A DNA stretch of 17,011 nucleotides from an uncultured Synergistales bacterium (GTDB taxonomy: Bacteria > Synergistota > Synergistia > Synergistales > Aminobacteriaceae), in assembly GCA_905233335.1 (NCBI GenBank), contig CAJOED010000013.1:1-17011 (forward strand), given 5' to 3'. A model generated the notes under the pieces. The model searched no databases and was not told the origin of the DNA. It was given only the letters and a program-made list of their open reading frames with translations. This document shows, in pieces, positions 8,398 to 16,089 of the stretch; within the stretch, counting starts at the first letter, position 1, and each line of letters begins with the position of its first letter. Both the position numbers and the translations under genes were made by a program.

Positions 8398-9198
8398 TTA
8401 CTCTGCTTTGTAGTCCTTCACCAGCACAACACCGACCTGGCTTGCGTTCTCGTAGGGTTCCGAAAAGTCCGTGAACATTTTGCGTTCCTCGTTGACGGTG
8501 ATGCCTGCACAGATCATGTCGACTTTGCCGGAGTTCACAGCCATAAACAGTGAGTCGAACGGGTAAGCGATAATCGATAATTCCTTGCCGAGTTTGCCCG
8601 CGATGAGTGCGCACATTTCGATGTCTATTCCCGTGTAGCCATCGCCTACCTTGATGTCATACGGAGGGAAGCCGGACTCTGTTCCCAAATACAGCTTGCC
8701 TCCTGCAGCACCGACGTGCAAGTCTATATCTTCGGGCTTGGCCGCTGTCGGGTCTTCTTTGTACTTCAGCATGATAGCGTCGAGTGAGCCGTCCGCTTTG
8801 ATTTCCGCAAGTGCTTTGTTGACCGCGTCGAGTAATTCCTTGTTGCCCTGCTTGAAGCCGATTGCGTACTGTTCGACCGTGAGAGCTTCAGGGAGAATTT
8901 TGAGGACTTCGGGGTCATTCTTCACGAACTGCATCGCGGGAGCCTCATCCATGATTGCGCACTGAATTTTTCCGACCTTCAACGCCTGAATTACGTCCGT
9001 TGCTTTCTCGTAAGTTGTGAGCTGGTCTTTTGCTTTGTCGCCGAGCATGTTCTTAGCGATGCCTTCAGCAATTGTTCCGCGCTGTGTTCCGACCTTGTAA
9101 TTGACGAACTCGGAAGGTTTCGAGATGTTGAGACCTTCAGCAAAACATACACCGGCACTTAATGCAAGGACGATAACTGCCGCAAGAATTTTCTTCAT
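8398..9198 (-). CDS. Family-3 (amino-acid-type) solute-binding protein with circularly permuted halves
   Basis: This is a periplasmic binding protein of the polar amino acid family, 266 residues, with a signal peptide at 1-20 cleaved after CFA and no lipobox cysteine. The order of the fold is unusual. Residues 31-146 match what is normally the second half of the family (YKVGTQRGTIAEGI, then VIQALKVGKIQCAIMDE, then ELLDAVNKALAEIKADGSLD). Residues 167-262 match what is normally the first half (LGTESGFPPYDI, the family signature GIDIEMCALIAGKL at 190-203, and MICAGITVNEERKMFTDFSEPY). AGGAGG lies 10 nt before the ATG, a promoter precedes it and a terminator follows, so the gene is complete and not a fragment. 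No permease or ATPase partner is nearby; it may serve a transporter encoded elsewhere. The ligand is unknown. Confidence 0.88.
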   Translation of the reverse strand: MKKILAAVIVLALSAGVCFAEGLNISKPSEFVNYKVGTQRGTIAEGIAKNMLGDKAKDQLTTYEKATDVIQALKVGKIQCAIMDEAPAMQFVKNDPEVLKILPEALTVEQYAIGFKQGNKELLDAVNKALAEIKADGSLDAIMLKYKEDPTAAKPEDIDLHVGAAGGKLYLGTESGFPPYDIKVGDGYTGIDIEMCALIAGKLGKELSIIAYPFDSLFMAVNSGKVDMICAGITVNEERKMFTDFSEPYENASQVGVVLVKDYKAE

Positions 9199-9231
9199 AG
9201 TTTCATTGCCTCCTAGAAAAAATTTCTGCTA

Positions 9232-9259
9232 ATTATATCCTAAATTTTCAGAATGTAAA
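9232..9259 (-). promoter_or_regulatory. Sigma-70-type promoter of the 8398-9198 gene
   Basis: On the minus strand, TTTACA (9259-9254) and a perfect TATAAT (9237-9232) are separated by 16 nt, in an AT-rich 98-nt gap directly upstream of the binding-protein gene. The predicted transcript starts about 30 nt before the start codon and includes AGGAGG. This suggests the gene is transcribed on its own, although read-through from the cobalamin genes is possible because no terminator is seen after cbiET. Confidence 0.65.
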
Positions 9260-9296
9260 TAAATTTTATGTCCTCGTTAGCAAAATAAACTTTTGT

Positions 9297-10454
9297 TCAT
9301 TTTTCTGCGGTGAAAATCATTACGGGGTTGTTTGCCTTCATGAGAGTAAGTGATGAGTTGAGCGGGTGCGAGGAAGTTACAGCAATTTGTACGGCCTCGA
9401 AATTTTCCCACGTGTGCAGAAGGTTATACGCGGTGTTTGTCGTCTCCAGTGTTACGCACGCAATCACAACACGTACATGAAAGCGCGAAATGTATTCGAG
9501 CAGTCCGGGAAGTTCTCCGTCGCTCCCGCCGATAAAGACATGTGATGGGGCAGGAAGTTCACCGACAACACTAAGTGCGCGTGATTCGTGGACGTGAATA
9601 TTATGCAGGTGGAATTTTGCGGCGTTGCGGATGATGAGGTCTGCGGCTTCGTGGCTGTGCTCTACAGCGTGAACGTCGGAATATGGGAACTCGTGAGCTG
9701 AACATACACTTATGCTTCCCGACCCTGCTCCGATGTCCCATAGCACAGAATTATTATTCACGGCAAGGCGCGAGAGAATTACGGAACGAACAGCCTCATT
9801 AGTCATGACGATATTTTTTTCGCGGAGGAAATCACGATCACGCAGGAATATTTTTTCGGGAGAATATACAGCGTTATTCTTTATGAGAATAATAGAGAGT
9901 TCCGGGAATGAGCGATAAATAAATTCTTTTGGGTGTCCATGCAAAAAAAGTTCATTCTTCTCACCGAAATTACAGCCGATAAATACCTCGACGCTTGGGA
10001 GGCACAATAATTTTTCGCAAGCCCACGACGGAGAAATATTACTGTCGCAAAATAATATAGTCTTTGCATTTCGTTCTACGGTGTTCAGGAAATGCCCGGC
10101 GTTGATGTTGCGTCCGTGTCCAGAAAGTATTGCGGCGTTGTGCCAGGTTTCAGCGGCGTATGAGGCGATAACCTGAAGGGAGCTGATGCCGGGAAGGACT
10201 TTCACGTTCTGACACTTGCGCTTGATGAGCGGGAGAAGGCTGAATATTCCCGGATCCCCCGAAACAAGAAATAATATTCTGCCGCTCTCATTCTCGAATT
10301 GTGAGTAGTTCTTGATGTCGATGATTTTTTTCCCGGCAGGTATCAGGTGCATGAAACGCGGAGAAGCAAATATTACGTCAGAATTTTTCAGGGCGTTCAT
10401 GACTTCAGGTGTCGGGTGTGATGTTCCTGCTCCGGCGATAGTGATTTCACGCAT
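9297..10454 (-). CDS. cbiET: Fused CbiE-CbiT, cobalt-precorrin-6B/7 C5,C15-methyltransferase and decarboxylase
   Basis: This 385-residue fusion corresponds to CobL. It methylates the corrin ring at C5 and C15 and decarboxylates the C12 acetate, using S-adenosylmethionine. The N-terminal half (1 to about 195) is a CbiE tetrapyrrole methylase, with SGDPG at 65-69 and LPGISSLQVIASYA around 87-100. The C-terminal half (from about 215) is CbiT, with MTNEAVRSVILSRL and the SAM-binding loop DIGAGSGS at 240-247, then a FIGGSDGELPGLLE segment. AAAGGAG lies 7 nt before the ATG at 10454. It is the last cobalamin gene here, 113 nt after cbiD, and that gap holds a small tandem duplication. The N-terminal glycine loop is slightly unusual (GAGTSHPTPE). 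Confidence 0.92.
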   Translation of the reverse strand: MREITIAGAGTSHPTPEVMNALKNSDVIFASPRFMHLIPAGKKIIDIKNYSQFENESGRILFLVSGDPGIFSLLPLIKRKCQNVKVLPGISSLQVIASYAAETWHNAAILSGHGRNINAGHFLNTVERNAKTILFCDSNISPSWACEKLLCLPSVEVFIGCNFGEKNELFLHGHPKEFIYRSFPELSIILIKNNAVYSPEKIFLRDRDFLREKNIVMTNEAVRSVILSRLAVNNNSVLWDIGAGSGSISVCSAHEFPYSDVHAVEHSHEAADLIIRNAAKFHLHNIHVHESRALSVVGELPAPSHVFIGGSDGELPGLLEYISRFHVRVVIACVTLETTNTAYNLLHTWENFEAVQIAVTSSHPLNSSLTLMKANNPVMIFTAEK

Positions 10455-10458
10455 GATA

Positions 10459-10553
10459 GTATCTCCTTTCGTTGTTGCGTGCTCTTACGTGTAAATACCT
10501 TCATGGAGAAAGAATACAGCTCGTTGTTATGTGAGGTTGCACATGCCTTAATG
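10459..10553 (-). repeat. Small degenerate tandem duplication between cbiD and cbiET
   Basis: Two imperfect units of about 48 nt lie head to tail. On the minus strand, CATTAAGGCATGTGCA with ACATAACAACGAG (10553 down to about 10520) parallels CATGAAGGTATTTACA with GCACGCAACAACGAAAG (10504 down to about 10465). The second unit carries the cbiET ribosome-binding site. Identity is modest, so this is the least certain of the repeats in the window. Confidence 0.5.
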
Positions 10554-10567
10554 GACAGACCGCCGAC

Positions 10568-11638
10568 CTACGGTAGCCCGCCCTCAAAACCAAGCACATT
10601 CCCGGCATTGTCGAAAAATACAGCGTCAACCTCAAGCACTCCACGAGTCCGCTCCATGCACTTACGCACAACAGCCCCGGCCAAGCTCCGCCATACATCA
10701 CACATTCCCGCAGACCTCACCAGCTCTATAGCCTCGTTCGTAGTGTTGCTGTGATACACACGGCGTATTACGTCGACACCCGCTCCCACCAACGCAAGAT
10801 GAGTACACAGTGCCTCAAGCTGTCCGCCCGATGTCCTGCTGTGTGTGCAGAAACTCCCCGCCGCAACCTTGAGCAGTTTTCCCGGATGACCAGCGATTAC
10901 CGCGTGAGTGAAACCCATTCCTGCGGCCTCATCAAGAACATAGCCGGGGTAATTCCCGCACTGTATGACATTTCGCCCACCGACGTGAAAAATCTCACGA
11001 GTGAACTTTTCGCCCGTACCAGCAAACGTAATATACACCTCACGAAATCCCAAAGAGTAAATCATGCTGAGTTCAAGCGTGAGTGATGAGAGTAATGCGT
11101 CCTCGTTCATGGGCTTCACTATTCCCGTTGTGCCCAAAACAGAAAGTCCGCCGATTATGCCGAGACGGGGATTGAATGTCCGTTTCGCAAGTTCTTCACC
11201 GCCGGGAATGGACACAGTAACGCGCAGGGATTTTCGGGGTATGACTTCACGCACAGCAAGCGAAATCATTTCACGTGGCACGGGGTTAATTGCGGGGTCG
11301 CCGGGAGGAACTTTCAGTCCGGGAAGAGTAACAGTCCCGACACCTTCTCCCGCCGCAAAAAATATTTCTCCTTCACCGTCTGCATACTCAACACGCGCAA
11401 GAACTTTCACTCCGTCGGTGATGTCTGCTCTGTCGTCGCCGGAATACTTCACGACACCGAAATATTCGCCGTCCCTGAACGTATGAAGCACGAACTCTAC
11501 GCCGTCCGGATTTCTCACGCTCACGACATCAACGCATTCACCCGAACAAAGGAATATTGCCGCCGCCTTTGCCGCCCCTGCCGCACATGTTCCCGTCGTT
11601 ATGCCAGTCCGTAAAGCAGAGCGTTCATGATTGCACAT
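10568..11638 (-). CDS. cbiD: CbiD, cobalt-precorrin-5B C1-methyltransferase
   Basis: This 356-residue enzyme adds the C1 methyl group in the anaerobic (early cobalt insertion) route to cobalamin. The family's N-terminal motif LRTGITTGTCAAGAAKAA is at about 10-27, followed by an internal SIPGGEELAKRTFNPRLGIIGGLSVLGTTG region (in parts) and the C-terminal GHPGKLLKVAAG motif. Length is typical. The start ATG at 11638 lies 40 nt inside the end of cbiC. It has no strong ribosome-binding site, so it probably relies on coupling to cbiC translation; a slightly different start cannot be excluded. CbiD, CbiG and CbiF together indicate the anaerobic rather than the aerobic pathway. Confidence 0.93.
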   Translation of the reverse strand: MCNHERSALRTGITTGTCAAGAAKAAAIFLCSGECVDVVSVRNPDGVEFVLHTFRDGEYFGVVKYSGDDRADITDGVKVLARVEYADGEGEIFFAAGEGVGTVTLPGLKVPPGDPAINPVPREMISLAVREVIPRKSLRVTVSIPGGEELAKRTFNPRLGIIGGLSVLGTTGIVKPMNEDALLSSLTLELSMIYSLGFREVYITFAGTGEKFTREIFHVGGRNVIQCGNYPGYVLDEAAGMGFTHAVIAGHPGKLLKVAAGSFCTHSRTSGGQLEALCTHLALVGAGVDVIRRVYHSNTTNEAIELVRSAGMCDVWRSLAGAVVRKCMERTRGVLEVDAVFFDNAGNVLGFEGGLP

Positions 11639-12204
11639 GCCGTAGTAGTGCCGCCCTTGTTGCCGCTAGCTATAATTCGCGGGGTGTCAGTGAGTGAAGA
11701 TAATTCGTTCTTGGCCTCTATCACGTTCACGAAACCTACAGGAACACCCACAACGAGAGCAGGACTCGCGCGGCCTTCACGTATGAGTTCGCACAGCCGG
11801 ATTAGTGCCGTCGGAGCGTTGCCGATTGCGTATATTGCGCCGGGGTAATCCCTCACAGAACGTTCTATGTTCACGATCGCACGCGTAATATTCCGGGCTT
11901 GGGCTTCAGTGCGCGTTGCCTCGTCGGAAGAGTAACAGAGTATCTTCACACCGTAATTCTTGCTGATGCCTGACGCAAGCATGAGTGTATCCGTGATTAT
12001 GGGTGTGTGTTTTCGCAAGGCTTCATGTGCTTGTGCTATGACGTTCTCTGAAAAATATAACGTGTCGGCAAAATCAAAGTCCGCCGTAGCATGAATGACC
12101 CTCATTATTACGGGCATAATGTCGGGTGGAAATTCGCGGGGCTTCAACCTCTCACGTATTATTCTCATGCTCTCATTCTCAATTTCTTTGGGATGCAATA
12201 TCAT
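11599..12204 (-). CDS. cbiC: CbiC, cobalt-precorrin-8 methylmutase
   Basis: CbiC moves the methyl group from C11 to C12 to give cobyrinate. The 201 residues include HPKEIENESMRIIRERL at the N-terminus, the catalytic His38 in RVIHATADFDF, the PIITDTLMLASGISK segment, and a C-terminal VGVPVGFVNVIEAK then GNKGGTTTA. I chose the ATG at 12204, not the in-frame one at 12228, because GAGGAG lies 8 nt upstream of it and homology begins at this methionine. The gene begins 26 nt inside the end of cbiG and its own end overlaps the start of cbiD, so these three genes are tightly coupled. Confidence 0.93.
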   Translation of the reverse strand: MILHPKEIENESMRIIRERLKPREFPPDIMPVIMRVIHATADFDFADTLYFSENVIAQAHEALRKHTPIITDTLMLASGISKNYGVKILCYSSDEATRTEAQARNITRAIVNIERSVRDYPGAIYAIGNAPTALIRLCELIREGRASPALVVGVPVGFVNVIEAKNELSSLTDTPRIIASGNKGGTTTACAIMNALLYGLA

Positions 12205-13174
12205 TCTCAACACTCCTCGCAAGCGCAAAAGTTACATCATCATACACGCACTTACTGCGCAATAATACAGCACCTTCACCCGCCGCCATTACTGCAGAAC
12301 GTTCGCAGACGTTGTCCGTCCCCGTGAAGCGTAGTACTTTGTCGGAAGCTGTGAATTTTCCCGGCAGTGCTTGAAGCTCCTCTGCTGTGAACGTCATGAA
12401 CGGGATATTGTGAGCACGCGCAAAATTCTTCATGGCAGGCTCGTCCGCTTTGAGGTCGATTGAGGCAAGGCACATCAAAGACAGCACACTGACACCGGCA
12501 CCGTCAAGAAAACTTTTTGCGTACTCCTCGAACACTTCATAACTCACGCCCTTGTTGCACCCTGCACCTAGCACCAAATTTCTTGGCCGCAAGTATAACG
12601 TTACGGGGAAGGGAGCGGCGATGTTCTCACACGTTACGGCAACACCGACCGTCAAGCCTTCAAGCAATGCAGAAGAGACATGCTTCACGTTTTCGGGATT
12701 CTCGATGACGCAGTTATGCTTCACGCTCCATTCGTCGACAGCAGGCAGGTTATTCACGTCCGTAGCAGTTGTGATTACCGGCTGTGCACCGAGAACGCCC
12801 GCAATTTTCCGCGCAAGCTCATTAGCTCCGCCGACATGCCCCGACAACAACGGAACAACATAACGTCCTGCCTCATCGATTACGATTACTGCCGGGTCAT
12901 GAAGTTTTGACGCTACGTGGGGTGCTATGGCTCTGACCGCTATTCCTGATGCCCCGACGAACACCAGCGCACTTGCCTCGTGAAAATATCGTCCTGCCCA
13001 TTGCGTAAGTGGATCGGTGATGGCCTCGACGTTCTCACACGCAAAACGTTCCGGCGCAAATACACGGAAGCCCAAAGACAGAGCAAGCTCTACGCCCCTT
13101 CTCGTAAATGCCGCCGCAACAATATTACTTTCTGTACTCGTCATAAAGTCGTGATGATGTTCTGACATTATCAT
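12179..13174 (-). CDS. cbiG: CbiG, cobalt-precorrin-5A hydrolase
   Basis: CbiG opens the ring delta-lactone and releases acetaldehyde, the contraction step of the anaerobic corrin pathway. It has 331 residues. The N-terminal region carries VAAAFTRRGVELALSLGF and VFVGASGIAVRAIAPHV, then LLSGHVGGANELARKIA. The C-terminal domain (from about 205) has LGAGCNKGV and ASIDLKADEPAMKNFA. The ATG at 13174 overlaps the upstream TGA (ATGA). The first ~11 residues, MIMSEHHHDFM, lie in a tandem duplication and have no family counterpart; the ancestral start may correspond to the internal Met near 13144. The nearest GGGGG is about 15 nt upstream of the first ATG, so initiation probably depends on coupling. 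Confidence 0.92.
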   Translation of the reverse strand: MIMSEHHHDFMTSTESNIVAAAFTRRGVELALSLGFRVFAPERFACENVEAITDPLTQWAGRYFHEASALVFVGASGIAVRAIAPHVASKLHDPAVIVIDEAGRYVVPLLSGHVGGANELARKIAGVLGAQPVITTATDVNNLPAVDEWSVKHNCVIENPENVKHVSSALLEGLTVGVAVTCENIAAPFPVTLYLRPRNLVLGAGCNKGVSYEVFEEYAKSFLDGAGVSVLSLMCLASIDLKADEPAMKNFARAHNIPFMTFTAEELQALPGKFTASDKVLRFTGTDNVCERSAVMAAGEGAVLLRSKCVYDDVTFALARSVENDIASQRN

Positions 13175-13282
13175 TCAGGAACAATTACGCCCCCTTCTCG
13201 TGAATGCCGCCTGTACCCATGAGAAAAATTTTTGTCATAAAGTCGTGATGTCGTTTTGATGTCGTCATTCAGAAATTCCCCC
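13090..13282 (-). repeat. Tandem duplication across the cbiF/cbiG junction
   Basis: Two copies of a ~95-bp unit lie head to tail. TCATAAAGTCGTGATG at 13141 recurs at 13235 (offset 94). TTCTCGT-AATGCCGCC at 13099 recurs at 13195 (offset 96). ATTCAGGAA near 13173 resembles ATTCAGAAA near 13266. The copy nearer cbiF encodes its native tail (TSRLYDK) followed by a duplicated cbiG-head sequence, now read as RRHSREGG. The copy nearer cbiG has a duplicated cbiF tail, read in another frame as HHHDFMTS, followed by the native cbiG head. The ATGA overlap lies within this duplicated DNA. Confidence 0.8.
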
Positions 13283-13920
13283 GCAAGAATTATCGCTGTT
13301 TTCGTGATGCCTCGCGAAAGTTCCGGCAGAGTTTCGAGTGTCCCGCGTATGACTTTCTCGTCCGGCCAGGAAGCACGATACACTACCGCCGCAGGAGTTT
13401 CGGGTGCATATCCCCTCGCGATAAGTTCACTGCATGAACGCTCAATCATTCCCGCCGACAGAAACAGCGCAACAGAAGCATTTTCGGGAGCAGGTGTACG
13501 GCCTTCAATGCGCGAAATTATGAGGGTCTGTGTGTGTTCGGGTATCATGTATTCGGTCTTGAGGGCTGACGAGGCCGCAAAAAGTGAACTCACTCCCGGC
13601 ACTATCTCGAACGGAATATTTCGGGAGCGCAATATAGCAGTCTGTTCACGTATTGCCCCGTACAACGCCGGATCCCCCGAATGAAGACGCACAGTAACAA
13701 GCCCGCGTTCATGAGCACTAATGAGCTTGTCGGCAATCTCATCAAGTGTCATTCGTGAGCTGTCATGAATTTCGCACTCACTCCCTGCATATTTCTTCAC
13801 GAGTTCGGGATTGACGAGAGAGCCGGCATAAATTATCACGTCCGCACGCCGCAGAATTTCAGCACCCCGCACCGTAATGAGATCCACTGCTCCAGGCCCT
13901 GCTCCAACAAAGTAAATCAC
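13171..13920 (-). CDS. cbiF: CbiF/CobM, cobalt-precorrin-4 C11-methyltransferase
   Basis: CbiF is a SAM-dependent tetrapyrrole methylase that methylates C11 in the corrin pathway. The 249 residues start IYFVGAGPGAVDLITVRG, the conserved glycine-rich loop. They continue with DVIIYAGSLVNPELV, RLHSGDPALYGAIREQ, VPGVSSLFAASSAL and ASVALFLSAG. The family's C-terminal SRLYDKNFSHGYRR is present and is followed by about 10 extra residues (HSREGGVIVPE) that arise from a tandem duplication. The start codon is GTG at 13920, overlapping the stop of the broken histidinol phosphatase (GTGA), so translation is likely coupled to it. It is the first cobalamin gene after the his block. Confidence 0.93.
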   Translation of the reverse strand: MIYFVGAGPGAVDLITVRGAEILRRADVIIYAGSLVNPELVKKYAGSECEIHDSSRMTLDEIADKLISAHERGLVTVRLHSGDPALYGAIREQTAILRSRNIPFEIVPGVSSLFAASSALKTEYMIPEHTQTLIISRIEGRTPAPENASVALFLSAGMIERSCSELIARGYAPETPAAVVYRASWPDEKVIRGTLETLPELSRGITKTAIILAGEFLNDDIKTTSRLYDKNFSHGYRRHSREGGVIVPE

Positions 13921-14677
13921 AGTTCGACGACCTCAAGCCCAAGACTATCAGCAAGTTCTTCACACTCACGGAACGAGTACATGAGGGTATCTTTTCGGTG
14001 TGAATCGCTCGACAGTATGACCCGCCCGCCGTGCTGTGAAATGTACTGCAGGATTTTCCGCGATGGATACGGGACGGACTTATAGCCGCGCGACATTGCC
14101 CCGGTGTTTATCTCGAACAGTTTTTTTGTCGCAAGTAAAACATCAAGTGCCTGTGTGTATGCGTTGATGTAGCGTTCGTCGTCCTCGTCGAAATATTTTT
14201 TTCCGGCGTTAAGTTTCGTGAGTACGTCGAAATGCCCGATGATGTCAGCATTAGTTTTTCTCACAACATCAGAAACCAGCGCAAAATATTTTTCGGCAGC
14301 TTCATATGGGTCATCATTGCAGGCGTGAATTCGTGATTGTGTTCAAACGTGTAATATCTGCCGTCAATTAACACATAGTGCACAGAGCCGATAACATAAT
14401 CATAGCCTTCTGCTTGAATGTCAGCATAATAGTCCTGCTCAATCCCGCAAAGTATTTCTATCTGTGAGTGATATTTTTCTTTGAGGCGGTGAATTTCGTC
14501 CCTGTAGCGTTGTGTTCCTTCTACCGACATGCAAGGCTCCTCATCGAATGACGTATACGAGTGCCCCGAAAACCCGATTTTCTTCATGCCGCGCGATATT
14601 GCCTCAATGACGATGTCTTCGGGAGTGTCTTTTCCGTCGCAAAAAGTTGTGTGAACGTGGAAGTCCGATAATATCAT
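13917..14677 (-). pseudogene. hisJ: PHP-type histidinol-phosphatase, split by a frameshift
   Basis: This enzyme family converts histidinol phosphate to histidinol using metal ions held by a PHP domain. The first frame (14677 to 14261) carries DFHVHTTFCDG, GFSGHS, GIEQDYY and GSVHYV. It then runs out of homology after FEHNHEFTPA and stops. The rest continues in the -1 frame, beginning as DDPYEAAEKYFALVSDVV and going on to DIIGHFDV, FEINTGAMSRGY and SSDSHR, ending at 13917. The metal ligands are thus divided between two frames. The crossover is near 14318. The second part also has a GTG overlapping the first part's TGA (near 14264), so it could be reinitiated, but that would give two half-domains. 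ATGA overlap with hisIE upstream and GTGA overlap with cbiF downstream. True inactivation or a 1-nt sequencing error are both possible. Confidence 0.85.
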
Positions 14678-15327
14678 GATGTCATTTTCTCCTGCTTCAC
14701 CTTCTTATCAATAACATGACGTGAGGCAAGTTCTTTTATTACGTCTTTTATCTCAATGTCCATTTCCGCCATTAATACCAGCATGTGATAAATCAGGTCG
14801 GAGATTTCGTATATCGTTTCTTTTCTGTCGTTCTTGGCCGCAATTATGACCTCTGAACTTTCCTCGCCGATTTTTTTCAGTATCTTGTCAAGCCCCTTAT
14901 CGAACAAGTACGACGTGTAAGACCCTTCAACCTTCTCTGCTTTACGTCCCTTTATGAGTTCCATTAGTCCGCAAAGGGTGAATTTTTCGTGGGCTTCTTT
15001 CTCTCTCGGCATAACGTCATCAACAAAACACGACGCATTACCCAAATGGCACGCCGGGCCGTCGGGCTTCACGTACACCAACAGCGTATCTCTATCGCAG
15101 TCCGCAACGATTTCGCGAATATGCTGGTAGTTGCCGCTTGTCTCACCTTTCAGCCATAACTCATTGCGTGAACGGCTCCAGAAACACGCGAGTTTTTTTT
15201 CGAGAGATATTTTGAGGCTCTCACGGTTCATATACGCAAGCATGAGGACATCGCCGGAATTGTCATCAACAAGAACTGCCGGTATCAATCCATTGTCATC
15301 AAATTTGAGTTCATTAACATCCACCAT
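14674..15327 (-). CDS. hisIE: HisIE, phosphoribosyl-AMP cyclohydrolase / phosphoribosyl-ATP pyrophosphohydrolase
   Basis: This bifunctional enzyme performs steps 2 and 3 of histidine synthesis. HisI occupies about residues 1-105, with the metal-binding ADCDRDT and [12 protein letters not shown] and the segment [10 protein letters not shown]. HisE occupies about 115-205, with [21 protein letters not shown] and [13 protein letters not shown]. The 217-residue length is normal for the fusion. GAGG at the end of hisF lies upstream of the ATG; the gap to hisF is 3 nt, and its own stop overlaps the start of hisJ by 4 nt. HisI-HisE fusions are common in many bacterial phyla, so they say little about taxonomy on their own. 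Confidence 0.96.
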   Translation of the reverse strand: MVDVNELKFDDNGLIPAVLVDDNSGDVLMLAYMNRESLKISLEKKLACFWSRSRNELWLKGETSGNYQHIREIVADCDRDTLLVYVKPDGPACHLGNASCFVDDVMPREKEAHEKFTLCGLMELIKGRKAEKVEGSYTSYLFDKGLDKILKKIGEESSEVIIAAKNDRKETIYEISDLIYHMLVLMAEMDIEIKDVIKELASRHVIDKKVKQEKMTS

Positions 15328-15330
15328 AAT

Positions 15331-16089
15331 TCATAACCTCACCGGAATATTATTTTTCTGCATTTCCTGTTTGAGTGCCATTATAGACACTTCGCCGAAA
15401 TGGAAAATAGAAGCCGCAAGTCCCGCATCAACTTTCGGGATCTCACGGAACAGCGTAATGAAGTCGTCAATACTCCCTGCACCGCCAGAAGCAATTACGG
15501 GAACATTCACGACATCACACACAGCCCGCAGCATTTCGAGGTCAAAGCCGCGTTTTACGCCGTCAGTGTCTATGGAGTTCAGGACAACTTCACCCGCGCC
15601 GCTCTCCACGCATTGACGTATCCACCCTATAGCTTCTATGCCTGTGTCATCACGTCCGCCCCTCGCGAAAACATGAAACTCACCGTCAACTCTCTTAACG
15701 TCAGCAGAGATTACGACGCATTGAGAGCCATAGAGTTTTGCTGCTTCCGGAATTAGTGAGGGGTTATTGATTGCGCCGGTGTTCACGCTGACTTTGTCCG
15801 CCCCGCATGAGAGTACGCGCTCAAAGTCCGACACGCTCGAAATTCCTCCGCCGACCGTAAGAGGTATGAATACGTTTCGTGCTGTTTCGCGTAAAATGTC
15901 GGTGAATATCTTGCGCCCGTCAGAAGATGCTGTGATGTCGTAGAACACGAGTTCGTCCGCGCCGTTATCGCTGTAGAATTTCGCGAGTTCTACGGGAGAA
16001 TTTACGTCGTTCAAGCCCTGAAAGTTTACGCCCTTCACAACGCGCCCGTTCCGCACGTCAAGACATGGGATTATTCGTTTCGTTATCAT
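15331..16089 (-). CDS. hisF: HisF, imidazole glycerol phosphate synthase cyclase subunit
   Basis: HisF is a 252-residue TIM barrel that combines PRFAR with ammonia to give imidazole glycerol phosphate and AICAR. Both catalytic aspartates are visible: Asp11 in IPCLDVRNGRVVKG and Asp130 in VVISADVKR. Phosphate-binding glycines appear in TVGGGISS and IASGGAGS. Its glutaminase partner HisH is not in the window and must be encoded elsewhere. The ATG overlaps the hisA stop (ATGA), with a GAGGCGG ribosome-binding site inside hisA. Confidence 0.97.
   Translation of the reverse strand: MITKRIIPCLDVRNGRVVKGVNFQGLNDVNSPVELAKFYSDNGADELVFYDITASSDGRKIFTDILRETARNVFIPLTVGGGISSVSDFERVLSCGADKVSVNTGAINNPSLIPEAAKLYGSQCVVISADVKRVDGEFHVFARGGRDDTGIEAIGWIRQCVESGAGEVVLNSIDTDGVKRGFDLEMLRAVCDVVNVPVIASGGAGSIDDFITLFREIPKVDAGLAASIFHFGEVSIMALKQEMQKNNIPVRL

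Noticed and set aside
8333..8614. 93-codon minus-strand frame overlapping the end of the binding-protein gene
   Set aside because: It is out of frame with a clear SBP and runs through the terminator.
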